Assembly (NCBI GenBank): GCA_023460035.1
Contig: JAEWRN010000023.1
Location: forward strand, 62,001-126,000
Length of the DNA stretch: 64,000 nucleotides
Direction: 5' to 3'
Source: Bacillota bacterium
GTDB taxonomy: Bacteria; Bacillota; Clostridia; Oscillospirales; Ruminococcaceae
This document shows positions 24,953 to 33,506 of the stretch, piece after piece (the first letter of the stretch is position 1; the number at the start of each line of letters is the position of its first letter). Below the pieces are notes generated by a model, which was not told the origin of the DNA, did not search any database, and saw only the letters and a list, made by a program, of their open reading frames with translations. The translations under genes were made by a program, and so were the position numbers.

Positions 24953-26860
24953 ATGTCAAAAGTCATTGGGGGTATTTTGCGCCGTCATCGCAGAATGTTC
25001 CTTGTCTTGTTTGATGTGATCGCGGTCGCTTCCTGTTACATTGGCACCTGGATGCTGACATTGCAGGGCAGCGATTTATTGGGCGAGAGCATAGTGGGCA
25101 CGGTGGGGATGGCCACGGTTGGCAGCCCTTACCGAAAATACTTCAGTCTGATGGTTGCAAGCTGTTTTTTCTTCGTTGCCTGCTATATTATCGTCTATGC
25201 GTTCATGGGGATGTATGACAGCCTTTGGCGCTATGCTGAAGTGATTGAATTCTTCCGCTTTTGTGTTGCGTCGGTACTAGCCGTCAGTGCGTTCGTGTTT
25301 TTGTCGCAGTTTGTCTTTACCGAAAAGCGCATTCCGCTTGCGGTTTATATGATGAGCGCAATGTTTGCCTCTGCAATTACTTTGCTTGCGCGGCTTGCGT
25401 ACCGCATGTACCGCAACACCAAAATTAAAACGGCGGGGCAAAAGCGCCGCCGTGTGATGCTGATTGGTGCGGGCGATGCGGCCAGCATGCTGCTGCACGA
25501 GGTAAACCGCAACCCGGCGGGTGAGCTGAATATCATCTGCGCGGTGGACGATTCGCCGCAAAAGGTGGGGCGCTCTATTTTGGGCGTGCAGATCATGGGC
25601 ACTACGGCCGATATCCCGGACCTTGTAGAGCGGTGTGAAATTGAGACGATTTTGCTGTGTATTCCCACCATTGAAGAAACAGACAAACGGCGCATCCTCT
25701 CTATTTGTGCCAAAACAAATTGCAATCTGCGCATTGTGCCGGATATTGTAAAGCTGATTTCAGACGGCAAGGACATCTTCTCCCGCATTCGCGACGTTAA
25801 AGTAGAGGATTTGCTTGGGCGCGAAGTGGTGGAAATGGACGCCGCCACCAATACGCTGATTGAGGGCAAAGTGGTCATGGTCACCGGCGGCGGCGGGTCG
25901 ATTGGCAGCGAGCTGTGCAGGCAGATCGCTGCGGCAGGCCCAAAACAGCTCATTATCATTGATATTTACGAAAACAATGCCTATGCCATTCAGCAAGAGC
26001 TGCTGCGCAAATATGCCGGCAAGCTGGATTTGCAGGTGCAGATTGCCTCGGTGCGGGACAGCCGCAAGATGGACCGCTTGTTTGCGAATTACCGCCCCTC
26101 CATTGTGTTCCATGCGGCGGCACATAAGCATGTGCCGCTGATGGAAACCAGCCCGGAGGAAGCGGTAAAAAACAATGTGTTCGGCACTTACAACACCGCT
26201 TTATGCGCCGAAAAATACGGGGCGGAGCGCTTTGTGTTGATTTCGACTGACAAAGCGGTCAACCCGACCAGTGTGATGGGCGCCACAAAGCGCATCTGCG
26301 AAATGATTGTGCAAACGCTGGCAGAAACCAGTAAAACCAATTTTGCCGCGGTGCGGTTTGGCAATGTGCTGGGCTCTAACGGTTCGGTGCTGCCGCTGTT
26401 TAAACAGCAAATCGCGGAGGGTGGGCCGCTGACCGTGACCGACCCGGACATTGTGCGCTATTTTATGACGATACCCGAGGCGGTGAGCCTGGTGTTGCAG
26501 GCTGCGGGCATGAGCGGCCGCGGCAACATATTCGTGTTGGACATGGGCCAGCCGGTACGCATTTTAGACCTTGCAGAAAACCTGATTAAGCTGGCAGGGT
26601 TTATCCCTTACCGTGACATTGACATTGTGTTTACCGGCCTTCGCCCCGGCGAAAAGCTGTACGAAGAGCTGACGATGGACGAAGAGACGGTGCATAAAAC
26701 GCCGAACAAAAAAATCTTCGTCGGCTCGCCCTTAAAAATGGATAAGGTCAATTTCTTCTCCCATCTGGCATCGCTGAAGGAAATTGCGTATTCCAACGAT
26801 TCGCCCCGCTTGCTTGCGTTTATCGCCGATATTGTACCGACCTTCGATCATAAAATTTAG
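24953..26860 (+). CDS. Membrane NDP-sugar 4,6-dehydratase (EpsC/CapD/WbpM type)
   Basis: This long-form UDP-sugar 4,6-dehydratase usually converts UDP-GlcNAc to the 4-keto-6-deoxy sugar used to start surface glycans. The N-terminal 150 residues hold four to five membrane helices, followed by a first Rossmann-like (CoA-binding-like) domain with LIGAGDAA near residue 174, then the catalytic SDR domain with VTGGGGSIGSE near residue 308, AAAHKHVPLME and STDKAVNPTSVMGATK (catalytic Lys, with Met in place of the classical Tyr). 635 residues is typical. The epsL-like gene follows after 11 bases. No SD stronger than TTGGTGA is seen. Confidence 0.92.
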   Translation: MSKVIGGILRRHRRMFLVLFDVIAVASCYIGTWMLTLQGSDLLGESIVGTVGMATVGSPYRKYFSLMVASCFFFVACYIIVYAFMGMYDSLWRYAEVIEFFRFCVASVLAVSAFVFLSQFVFTEKRIPLAVYMMSAMFASAITLLARLAYRMYRNTKIKTAGQKRRRVMLIGAGDAASMLLHEVNRNPAGELNIICAVDDSPQKVGRSILGVQIMGTTADIPDLVERCEIETILLCIPTIEETDKRRILSICAKTNCNLRIVPDIVKLISDGKDIFSRIRDVKVEDLLGREVVEMDAATNTLIEGKVVMVTGGGGSIGSELCRQIAAAGPKQLIIIDIYENNAYAIQQELLRKYAGKLDLQVQIASVRDSRKMDRLFANYRPSIVFHAAAHKHVPLMETSPEEAVKNNVFGTYNTALCAEKYGAERFVLISTDKAVNPTSVMGATKRICEMIVQTLAETSKTNFAAVRFGNVLGSNGSVLPLFKQQIAEGGPLTVTDPDIVRYFMTIPEAVSLVLQAAGMSGRGNIFVLDMGQPVRILDLAENLIKLAGFIPYRDIDIVFTGLRPGEKLYEELTMDEETVHKTPNKKIFVGSPLKMDKVNFFSHLASLKEIAYSNDSPRLLAFIADIVPTFDHKI

Positions 26861-26871
26861 GAGTTGTGTGC

Positions 26872-27465
26872 ATGTACCCCGTAATCAAACGACTGCTGGA
26901 TCTTCTTTGCTCACTGCTGGGTATTTTGGTGCTTTCGCCGCTGCTTATTTTATTGGCCTTGCTGGTGAAGTGCACCAGCCCCGGGCCGGTGCTGTTTCGG
27001 CAAAAGCGTGTGGGTAAAGATAAAAGTTATTTCGAAATTTTAAAGTTTCGCAGTATGCGTGTTGATACCCCGCGGGACATCCCGACCCATTTGCTGCAAA
27101 ACGCCCAAAGCGCCATTACGCCGGTGGGCCGCTTTTTGCGTAAGACCAGCCTGGATGAACTGCCCCAGCTGTTTAATATCTTTGTCGGCCAGATGAGCAT
27201 TGTGGGCCCGCGCCCCGCACTGTGGAACCAGGACGATTTGATTGCCGAGCGCGACCTGTATGGCGCAAACGCCGTGACCCCGGGGTTGACAGGGTGGGCG
27301 CAGGTAAACGGGCGTGACGAGCTGCCAATACCGGTAAAGGCAAAGTACGACGGTTATTATGTGCAGCACCGCAGCTTTTTATTTGACATTCAAATTTTCT
27401 TTCGCACAATCTCGAATGTGCTGTTCCACAAGGGTATTGTGGAGGGCGAACACGAAGAATCCTAA
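26872..27465 (+). CDS. Undecaprenyl-phosphate sugar phosphotransferase (EpsL/PglC-like)
   Basis: A small monotopic phosphoglycosyl transferase (bacterial sugar transferase family) that places the first sugar-phosphate on undecaprenyl phosphate. It has one N-terminal re-entrant hydrophobic helix (about 6-33), then FRQKRVGKDK, FEILKFRSMRVD (metal site), KTSLDELPQL with the catalytic DE pair, VGPRPAL and PGLTGWAQVNGR. The 197-residue length matches the short PglC-like class. ATG 26872 lies eight bases after TTAGGAG. With the preceding dehydratase it could make a polyprenyl-linked deoxysugar, but no aminotransferase or glycosyltransferase lies beside it. Confidence 0.94.
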   Translation: MYPVIKRLLDLLCSLLGILVLSPLLILLALLVKCTSPGPVLFRQKRVGKDKSYFEILKFRSMRVDTPRDIPTHLLQNAQSAITPVGRFLRKTSLDELPQLFNIFVGQMSIVGPRPALWNQDDLIAERDLYGANAVTPGLTGWAQVNGRDELPIPVKAKYDGYYVQHRSFLFDIQIFFRTISNVLFHKGIVEGEHEES

Positions 27466-27469
27466 AAAA

Positions 27470-27505
27470 ACAGCCGGTGCAAACATGCACCGGCTGTATG
27501 TTTTT
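27470..27505 (+). terminator. Intrinsic terminator after the epsL-like gene
   Basis: An 11-bp stem (27470-27480 with 27487-27497, loop of 6) followed by ATGTTTTTA, starting five bases past the stop codon. Confidence 0.85.
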
Positions 27506-27558
27506 AGTCGCAGCTTCATCTGCCTCACTAAAGGGCGCATAGCGCAGGCAAATAAAGC

Positions 27559-27600
27559 AAAACAATAAACCAACACCCCTTTTATTCAAATGGGTGTTGG
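27559..27600 (-). terminator. Intrinsic terminator of the DUF4364 gene
   Basis: On the minus strand a 9-bp stem (27592-27600 with 27570-27578, loop of 13) runs into TTTATTGTTTT. It begins seven bases past the gene's stop. Confidence 0.75.
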
Positions 27601-27606
27601 CAGCAG

Positions 27607-28179
27607 TTATTCGCTGATAAAGTCTGACAGCATTTGTTTGTTACCGGTCAAAAGGCCCAGCATGCAGCGAAAAATAGAATCGCCCTCGGCAATAAACTTT
27701 TCTTTTACCGCGTTGGCCGTCAACTCGTCCGGCAGGTAAAGCGCAAACGAAAATACCGTCTCACCCAAATCCTCAATCGTGCAGGTCACGCGCCAACCGT
27801 CCTTTGCGCTGGTCACAAATGCTTTGTGCTGTGCCTGTTTGCGTTTGTACTGCTGCGCCATCAGCACCGCATTGACCGCGCTTTCCCGCACCGAGCGGGG
27901 CAGCTCATTTTGCAGCATTTCGGCAAGCTCGGCGCCGCTGGGCGACACCGCGTAGGCACCGTTTTCCAGCTTCAGGTGCCCCAGCTCACACAACTTGTCC
28001 AATGCGTCCGACAGCTCAAAGTAGTTGACCAGCTCTTCGCTCAACAGCGCGGTTTCAATTTCTTCGCGCCGCAGCGGCATACCGATATTTTTCAAAAGAT
28101 AACATAGCAGGATGCGAATTTCAGTTGAAGTTGTCAGTCCACCCGGCCGGACACCGCCGGTGAATGCGGAATTTGCCAT
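27607..28179 (-). CDS. DUF4364 family protein
   Basis: A 190-residue cytoplasmic protein of the DUF4364 family, common in Clostridia and without a known function. The N-terminal 80 residues look like a winged-helix domain (EIRILLCYLLKNIG, then ELSDALDKLCELGHL), with a PadR/MarR-like flavour. The second half (about 115-190) has the predicted mixed alpha/beta DUF4364 core. I chose the ATG read from 28179, behind AAGGGGG; the longer frame to 28221 has no SD. It is monocistronic with its own promoter and terminator and divergent from DUF951-prfA. A transcriptional regulator is a reasonable guess only. Confidence 0.8.
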   Translation of the reverse strand: MANSAFTGGVRPGGLTTSTEIRILLCYLLKNIGMPLRREEIETALLSEELVNYFELSDALDKLCELGHLKLENGAYAVSPSGAELAEMLQNELPRSVRESAVNAVLMAQQYKRKQAQHKAFVTSAKDGWRVTCTIEDLGETVFSFALYLPDELTANAVKEKFIAEGDSIFRCMLGLLTGNKQMLSDFISE

Positions 28180-28229
28180 TCTTTGAGCCCCCTTCGTCAG
28201 CATACAACACATAATATACAATTAGCTAT

Positions 28230-28258
28230 AGTATAACATACTCACATGTATTGCTCAA
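28230..28258 (-). promoter_or_regulatory. Promoter of the DUF4364 gene
   Basis: On the minus strand TTGAGC (28253-28258), 17 bases, TATACT (28230-28235), 50 bases before the start codon. Confidence 0.7.
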
Positions 28259-28354
28259 CTGCCCGCGGTGCCCGGCAAAAAAATGGCATGCTGTGCCGCG
28301 CAAAAACACTGGGTAACCGGCTGCGGGGCAGGGCATAAAAAAGAATTGTGCAGT

Positions 28355-28383
28355 TTGCACAGCAAACCAGAATGTATTATAAT
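28355..28383 (+). promoter_or_regulatory. Promoter of the DUF951-prfA-tsaC-coaE block
   Basis: TTGCAC (28355-28360), 17 bases, TATAAT (28378-28383), 74 bases before the DUF951 start. The same -35/-10 pair and spacing occur at the hprK promoter. Confidence 0.85.
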
Positions 28384-28457
28384 AAAAGATACCGCCGCAG
28401 TGCCGGTTACCGGGGTATCAAGCGGCAAAAACAAAGCATAAGAGGTGAAGTTGTGCA

Positions 28458-28646
28458 ATGGACGTGCAGGTAGGCGATGTATTGCAGATGAAAAAACCGC
28501 ACCCCTGTGGTAGCAGTGAATTTGTTGCGCTGCGGGTCGGTATGGATTTTCGCATCCGCTGCACAAAATGCGGGCGCGAGGTCATGGTGCCGCGCGCTAA
28601 AATAGAGCGAAACATCAAAAAAATAGTGCGGGACAGCAAACAGTAG
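28458..28646 (+). CDS. DUF951 small zinc-ribbon-like protein
   Basis: A 62-residue member of DUF951 (Bacillus YyaB/YchF-neighbour type), often found near translation genes. It has the family motifs VGDVLQMKKPHPCGS and CTKCGREVMVPRAK; Cys17 together with the CxxC at about 35-38 could bind a metal. The basic C-terminal helix ERNIKKIV suggests nucleic-acid contact. It is the first gene after a strong promoter and lies 47 bases before prfA. The SD AGAGGTGA is adequate. Function unknown. Confidence 0.88.
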   Translation: MDVQVGDVLQMKKPHPCGSSEFVALRVGMDFRIRCTKCGREVMVPRAKIERNIKKIVRDSKQ

Positions 28647-28693
28647 CAGGGTCGGCTTCGTTTTTTTAGAATTAAATTTAAAGGAGCAACCCC

Positions 28694-29770
28694 ATGCTGG
28701 ATAAATTAACTGAAGTGCGACACCATTATGAAGAAATTGGCCATCAGCTTTCAGACCCCACGGTCATCAGTGACAACGCGCTTTACCGCAACCTGATGAA
28801 AGAATATAAAAAGCTGACGCCGGTGGTTGAAAAATACAATGAGTACAAGCACGCTGAAACGGCGTTTGAAGAAGCCAAAGCCCTGCTGGAAGAAGGGGGC
28901 CTTGAGCCGGATTTTCGCGCAATGGTGCAGGCAGAATATGACGAGAACAAGCAGCGATGCGAGCAGGCGGCGGAGGAACTGCGCATTTTAATGCTGCCGC
29001 GGGATGAAAACGACGACAAAAATATTATTATGGAAATTCGCGGCGGCACCGGTGGCGAAGAGGCGGCGCTGTTTGCCCACAGCCTGTACCGTATGTACAC
29101 GATGTATGCCGAAGCACAGGGCTGGTCGATTGAAGTGAACAACGTGAATGAGACCGAGCTTGGCGGCATTAAAGAGATTAGCTTTACGGTGAACGGCGAC
29201 GGCGCATACAGCCGTTTAAAATTTGAAGCGGGTACCCACCGTGTGCAGCGTGTGCCCGAAACTGAAACACAGGGCCGAGTACATACCTCTGCGGCAACGG
29301 TAGCAGTGATGCCGGAGGCCGAAGAGGTCGAGCTGGACCTTGACCCGAAAGATTTGAAAATCGATACGTTCCGCTCGTCCGGCGCAGGCGGGCAGCACAT
29401 CAATAAAACGTCCTCTGCAATCCGCGTGACCCATTTGCCCACCGGCCTTGTGGTGGAATGTCAGGATGAACGCAGCCAGTATAAAAATAAAGACAAAGCA
29501 TTGCGTGTGCTGCGCAGCCGGTTGTTGCAGCGCCAGCAGGACGCGCGCAACGCTGAAATTTCTGCCGAGCGCAAAAGCCAGGTGGGCACCGGCGACCGCA
29601 GCGGGCGCATCCGCACGTACAACTACCCGCAGGGACGGGTGACTGACCACCGCATTGGGCTGACGCTGTATAAGCTGGATTCCATTCTGGATGGCGACCT
29701 TGACGAGATCGTCAACGCTCTGGTGACGGCAGATCAGGCAGAAAAGATGAAATCTTCGTCGCAGGAATAG
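28694..29770 (+). CDS. prfA: Peptide chain release factor 1
   Basis: RF1 reads UAA and UAG stop codons and triggers peptide release. The GGQ motif lies at residues 232-234 within SSGAGGQHINKT. The codon-recognition region contains the RF1-type tripeptide near residues 185-187 (PET within VPETETQ). The 358 residues are standard. SD AAAGGAG precedes ATG 28694. prmC, which methylates the GGQ glutamine and often follows prfA, is not here; tsaC/Sua5 follows instead after 10 bases. Confidence 0.97.
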   Translation: MLDKLTEVRHHYEEIGHQLSDPTVISDNALYRNLMKEYKKLTPVVEKYNEYKHAETAFEEAKALLEEGGLEPDFRAMVQAEYDENKQRCEQAAEELRILMLPRDENDDKNIIMEIRGGTGGEEAALFAHSLYRMYTMYAEAQGWSIEVNNVNETELGGIKEISFTVNGDGAYSRLKFEAGTHRVQRVPETETQGRVHTSAATVAVMPEAEEVELDLDPKDLKIDTFRSSGAGGQHINKTSSAIRVTHLPTGLVVECQDERSQYKNKDKALRVLRSRLLQRQQDARNAEISAERKSQVGTGDRSGRIRTYNYPQGRVTDHRIGLTLYKLDSILDGDLDEIVNALVTADQAEKMKSSSQE

Positions 29771-29780
29771 AGGGATTTTC

Positions 29781-30800
29781 TTGGAAACAAAATTATATCA
29801 GGCAACACCGCAGACAATACAGCTCGCTGCCGAGTTGCTGCGTGACGGGCAGGCCGTTGGGATCCCCACCGAAACGGTTTACGGGCTTGCTGCGGATGCC
29901 ACAAACCCGGCGGCAGTAGCCAAAATTTTTGCGGCAAAGGGCCGCCCTCAGGACAACCCGTTAATCGTACACATTGCCGATATGGCAGAGCTGCCGGGTG
30001 TGGTGCGCGAGGTGCCAGCGGGTGCCGTGGTACTTGCCAAGGCGTTTTGGCCGGGCCCGCTGACAATTATTATGAAAAAAAGTGATGCCATTCCGCTGCA
30101 AACCAGTGCCGGGCTGGACACGGTCGCCGTGCGTATGCCCTCGCACCCGGTGGCACAAGCGGTCATCCGGGCCAGCGGCCTGCCGCTTGCGGCACCATCG
30201 GCCAATTTGTCCGGGTTGCCCAGCCCCACCAGCGCCCAGCACACGTTTCGCGATATGAACGGGCGCATCCCGCTGGTGCTCGATGGCGGCCCCTGCGAAG
30301 TAGGGGTCGAATCCACTGTTATCACCCTTGCGGGCGATACCCCCACGCTGCTGCGGCCGGGGTATATTACAAAAGAACAGCTAGAAGAGGTGCTGGGTGT
30401 GCCGGTGGCGCTGTCACAGGCTATTTTAAACCGCCTGCCGGACGGTGCGGTGGCAGCTTCCCCCGGTATGAAGTACAAGCATTACTCGCCACGGGCAGAT
30501 GTCATTATGCTTACCGGGGAGTTTGAAGCCTACCGCGCCTATGTTGAGGCGCATGCGGGCGACGGGGTATTTGCCATGTGCTACGAAGAAGAGGTGCCGC
30601 TGCTGTCGGTGCCGTGTATCCCATGTGGACGCAAAGATGACCCCGCATCACAGGCACACGCGTTATTTTATGCGCTGCGCGAAGCGGACGACCGCGGGGC
30701 AAAGGTAGTTTATGCCCACAGCCCGGCCCAAAGCGGGGTGTCGATGGCGGTGTATAACCGCCTCGTGCGCGCCGCGGCTTTTCAGGTGATTGAATTATGA
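29781..30800 (+). CDS. sua5: L-threonylcarbamoyladenylate synthase (Sua5 type)
   Basis: Makes threonylcarbamoyl-AMP from threonine, bicarbonate and ATP for t6A tRNA modification. The long 339-residue Sua5 form has the YrdC domain (about 10-200, with GIPTETVYGLAADA, KGRPQDNPL and APSANLSG) and a C-terminal Sua5 domain (about 220-339), joined by a linker with SPGMKYKHYSP. The start is TTG 29781 after AGAGGGA. Its stop overlaps coaE by ATGA. Confidence 0.95.
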   Translation: METKLYQATPQTIQLAAELLRDGQAVGIPTETVYGLAADATNPAAVAKIFAAKGRPQDNPLIVHIADMAELPGVVREVPAGAVVLAKAFWPGPLTIIMKKSDAIPLQTSAGLDTVAVRMPSHPVAQAVIRASGLPLAAPSANLSGLPSPTSAQHTFRDMNGRIPLVLDGGPCEVGVESTVITLAGDTPTLLRPGYITKEQLEEVLGVPVALSQAILNRLPDGAVAASPGMKYKHYSPRADVIMLTGEFEAYRAYVEAHAGDGVFAMCYEEEVPLLSVPCIPCGRKDDPASQAHALFYALREADDRGAKVVYAHSPAQSGVSMAVYNRLVRAAAFQVIEL

Positions 30801-31396
30801 AAACAGTTGCAATTACCGGCAACTCTGGCAGCGGCAAAACAACGGTAAGCCGCTGGCTGGCCCAGCAGGGTTATGTGGTGATTGACGGCGACGCCGTTAC
30901 CCGTGACCTTGCACAGCCCGGCAGCCCCTATGTGCAGGCGCTGGTGCGTGAATTTGGGCCGGACATTTTGGATGAACAGGGCAACCTGTTACGCCGAAAA
31001 TTGGCCGAGCGGGCCTTTGCAACACCGGGCGGCACCCTGCGGCTGACCGATGCGACGACCCCGTTGATTTATAAAGAAATTGAACGGCGCCTGCAGCAAG
31101 CAGCACAGCAGGGGAGTGCCCTTGCGTTTGTGGACGGGGCAGTTATTGTGGATACCCTGTTTGAACAGCTTTGTGACCAGATTATTGCCGTACTTGCAGA
31201 TGCTGCGGCGCAGGCTGCCCGCATTGCCGAGCGGGACGGCATTTCGCTAAAAGCGGCCAACATGCGCATTGCCCGGCAAACGCCGCCCGAACGGTTGCGG
31301 CAGCGCGCTGATTTTGTACTTGAAAACAATGGTGAAAAACAGGAACTGATCGAAAAAATGCAGCTGCTGCTGAACAAATTAAAGGAAACACCATGA
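30797..31396 (+). CDS. coaE: Dephospho-CoA kinase
   Basis: Last step of coenzyme A synthesis: phosphorylates the 3'-OH of dephospho-CoA. The P-loop ITGNSGSGKTT starts near residue 6, DGDAVTRDLAQPG near residue 30 binds the substrate, and the lid contains RIARQTPPERLRQRAD. The 199-residue length is normal. It overlaps both neighbours by ATGA-type junctions (sua5 upstream, lytic transglycosylase downstream), so the three are translationally coupled. Confidence 0.95.
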   Translation: MKTVAITGNSGSGKTTVSRWLAQQGYVVIDGDAVTRDLAQPGSPYVQALVREFGPDILDEQGNLLRRKLAERAFATPGGTLRLTDATTPLIYKEIERRLQQAAQQGSALAFVDGAVIVDTLFEQLCDQIIAVLADAAAQAARIAERDGISLKAANMRIARQTPPERLRQRADFVLENNGEKQELIEKMQLLLNKLKETP

Positions 31397-31977
31397 AAAA
31401 GCCGCAAAAAAACATGTTGATACTGTCATTGCTATTGCTGGTGGTGCTGGCCGGGTTGCTTTTACTGCCGCGTCTGATCACAGCCATAGAAAAACGTGTC
31501 TACCCCCAAACCTACCGCGAAACAGTCGAGCAGTATGCGGCAGAATATGAGGTGGACCCTTTGATGGTGTTTGCCATTATACGCACTGAAAGTGGGTTTG
31601 ACGCCGGCGCACAGTCGAATGTGGGCGCGCGCGGGTTGATGCAGATCACCGAGGAAACCTTTGCGTGGATTAAGCAAAAAATTGCGCCGGAGGAAGAAAT
31701 CACCTTCGACGACCTTTACCAGCCGCAGGTGAACATCCGGTTTGGTACCTACTACCTCTCGCGCTGCCTTTCGCGGTACGGCGGCGACCTTGCCACCGCA
31801 AGCGCTGCCTACCACAGCGGGTGGGGCACGGTGGACAGCCTGCTTAGCGACCCGGCCAATGCCGCAAGCGAGGATACGCTGGCGCAGTTTCCGTACCCAC
31901 AGATGGCGCTTTACGTGCAAAAGGTGGACGCCGCTTACCAAAAATATCAAACACTATATGCACAGGAAAAGGAGTGA
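31393..31977 (+). CDS. Membrane-anchored lytic transglycosylase
   Basis: An SLT-domain enzyme that cleaves peptidoglycan between MurNAc and GlcNAc. The N-terminal signal anchor (about 6-30) holds it on the outer face of the membrane. The catalytic domain has RTESGFD with Glu66 as general acid, GARGLMQIT, and AYHSGWG in place of the usual AYNAGPG. 194 residues is typical for the short Clostridia form found downstream of coaE. It overlaps coaE by four bases. Confidence 0.92.
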   Translation: MKKPQKNMLILSLLLLVVLAGLLLLPRLITAIEKRVYPQTYRETVEQYAAEYEVDPLMVFAIIRTESGFDAGAQSNVGARGLMQITEETFAWIKQKIAPEEEITFDDLYQPQVNIRFGTYYLSRCLSRYGGDLATASAAYHSGWGTVDSLLSDPANAASEDTLAQFPYPQMALYVQKVDAAYQKYQTLYAQEKE

Positions 31978-31983
31978 CCCTTG

Positions 31984-33381
31984 ATGAACGAAGAAGCGAA
32001 CAGCGCAAAAGAACTTGCCGAGCAGTTATTATATAAAGTACCCCACGTGCTGGATGCCGAGCCGGTGGTCAAAGATGCCGCATGGGCATTTTGTGAAGAA
32101 TACCGCGGTTTTATGAACCGCGCCAAAACCGAGCGCGAATTTGTAACGCAGGCGGTTGCTTTGCTGCAACAGGCGGGCTATCAGGTATACCGGCCGGGCA
32201 CCCGGTACGCGCCTGGGCAAAAGGTATACTGGGTCAACCGCCAAAAGGCGTTGCTTGCCACCACGTTCGGCAGCCGGCCGCTCAGTGAAGGGGTGCGCAT
32301 CAACGCCGCGCACATCGATTCGCCGCGGCTGGATTTAAAGCCGAACCCGCTGTACGAAAAAGAAGAGCTGGCGGGGCTGAAAACCCATTATTACGGGGGC
32401 ATTCGCAAATACCAGTGGACGACAATCCCGCTGGCGCTGCACGGTGTTTTTGTGCGCACCAACGGCGAAGTGGTGCCCGTTTGTATTGGCGAGGATGAAA
32501 ACGACCCGGTATTCACCATCAGCGATCTGCTGCCGCACCTTTCTAAAAAGCAGGACAGCCGCACCCTTGCGGACGGCGTGCGCGCCGAAGAACTGAATAT
32601 CATTGTCGGTTCGCTGCCTTACCCGGACGAGGACGCCAAAAACCGTGTGAAGCTGTATACCATGCAGCTGCTGCACGAAAAATATGGTGTGACCGAGCGC
32701 GACTTTTTGTGTGCCGAGCTGACGGCGGTACCGGCGTTCCCCGCGCGGGACATTGGGTTTGACCGCAGTATGATCGGTGCTTACGGGCACGATGACCGCG
32801 TTTGTGCCTATACCGCGCTGCGCGCCGAAATGGGTGTAAAGGCGCCGCAGTACACAACCGTGCTGTGCCTTGCGGATAAAGAGGAGATTGGCTCACAGGG
32901 CAATACCGGCCTGAATGCCGATTACCTGCTGCATTACCTGACCTACCTTGCCGAGGGGCAGGGGGCTGACGTGAAAGGGGTGCTGGCCGCAAGCAAATGC
33001 CTTTCGGCAGATGTAAGCGCAGCGCTGGACCCCACTTTTGACGACGTGTTTGAGCCGCACAACGCGGCACGGCTGAACCATGGTGTGGTTGTGATGAAAT
33101 ACACCGGCGCGCGCGGCAAAAGCGATGCGTCGGACGCTTCGGCGGAGACGATGGCGTTTGTGGCCGGCCTGCTGGATGCAAGCAGCGTTGTGTGGCAGGC
33201 AGGCGAGCTTGGTAAGGTGGATGCCGGCGGCGGCGGTACGGTTGCCAAGTATGTGGCGCAGCACAATGTGGATGTCGTAGATATTGGGGTGCCGCTGCTT
33301 TCAATGCATGCGCCGTATGAAATTGCGGCAAAGCTGGATATTTATATGTGCTATCGTGCGTTTTGCGTATTTGCAGAATAA
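31984..33381 (+). CDS. apeB: M18 family aminopeptidase
   Basis: A cytoplasmic zinc aminopeptidase that prefers acidic or neutral N-terminal residues and forms large tetrahedral complexes. Metal and catalytic motifs of M18 are all visible: NAAHIDSPRLDLKP near residue 101, GYGHDDR-like AYGHDDRVC near residue 262, DKEEIGSQGNTG near residue 299, and SMHAPYEIAAKLD near residue 440. The 465-residue length is typical. The ATG at 31984 is nine bases after GGAG; the TTG at 31981 is three bases earlier. It follows the transglycosylase by six bases. Confidence 0.94.
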   Translation: MNEEANSAKELAEQLLYKVPHVLDAEPVVKDAAWAFCEEYRGFMNRAKTEREFVTQAVALLQQAGYQVYRPGTRYAPGQKVYWVNRQKALLATTFGSRPLSEGVRINAAHIDSPRLDLKPNPLYEKEELAGLKTHYYGGIRKYQWTTIPLALHGVFVRTNGEVVPVCIGEDENDPVFTISDLLPHLSKKQDSRTLADGVRAEELNIIVGSLPYPDEDAKNRVKLYTMQLLHEKYGVTERDFLCAELTAVPAFPARDIGFDRSMIGAYGHDDRVCAYTALRAEMGVKAPQYTTVLCLADKEEIGSQGNTGLNADYLLHYLTYLAEGQGADVKGVLAASKCLSADVSAALDPTFDDVFEPHNAARLNHGVVVMKYTGARGKSDASDASAETMAFVAGLLDASSVVWQAGELGKVDAGGGGTVAKYVAQHNVDVVDIGVPLLSMHAPYEIAAKLDIYMCYRAFCVFAE

Positions 33382-33506
33382 AACGGGGTACACCAGCCTG
33401 TGAAAGTTGTTTGTCTGTTTTTGCGGCGCTGTTTTCTTCTACCTTTGTTTATAGTATAATAACGCACAGAATGTAAAATTTTACCCAAACAGGAGGAACC
33501 CAACGG

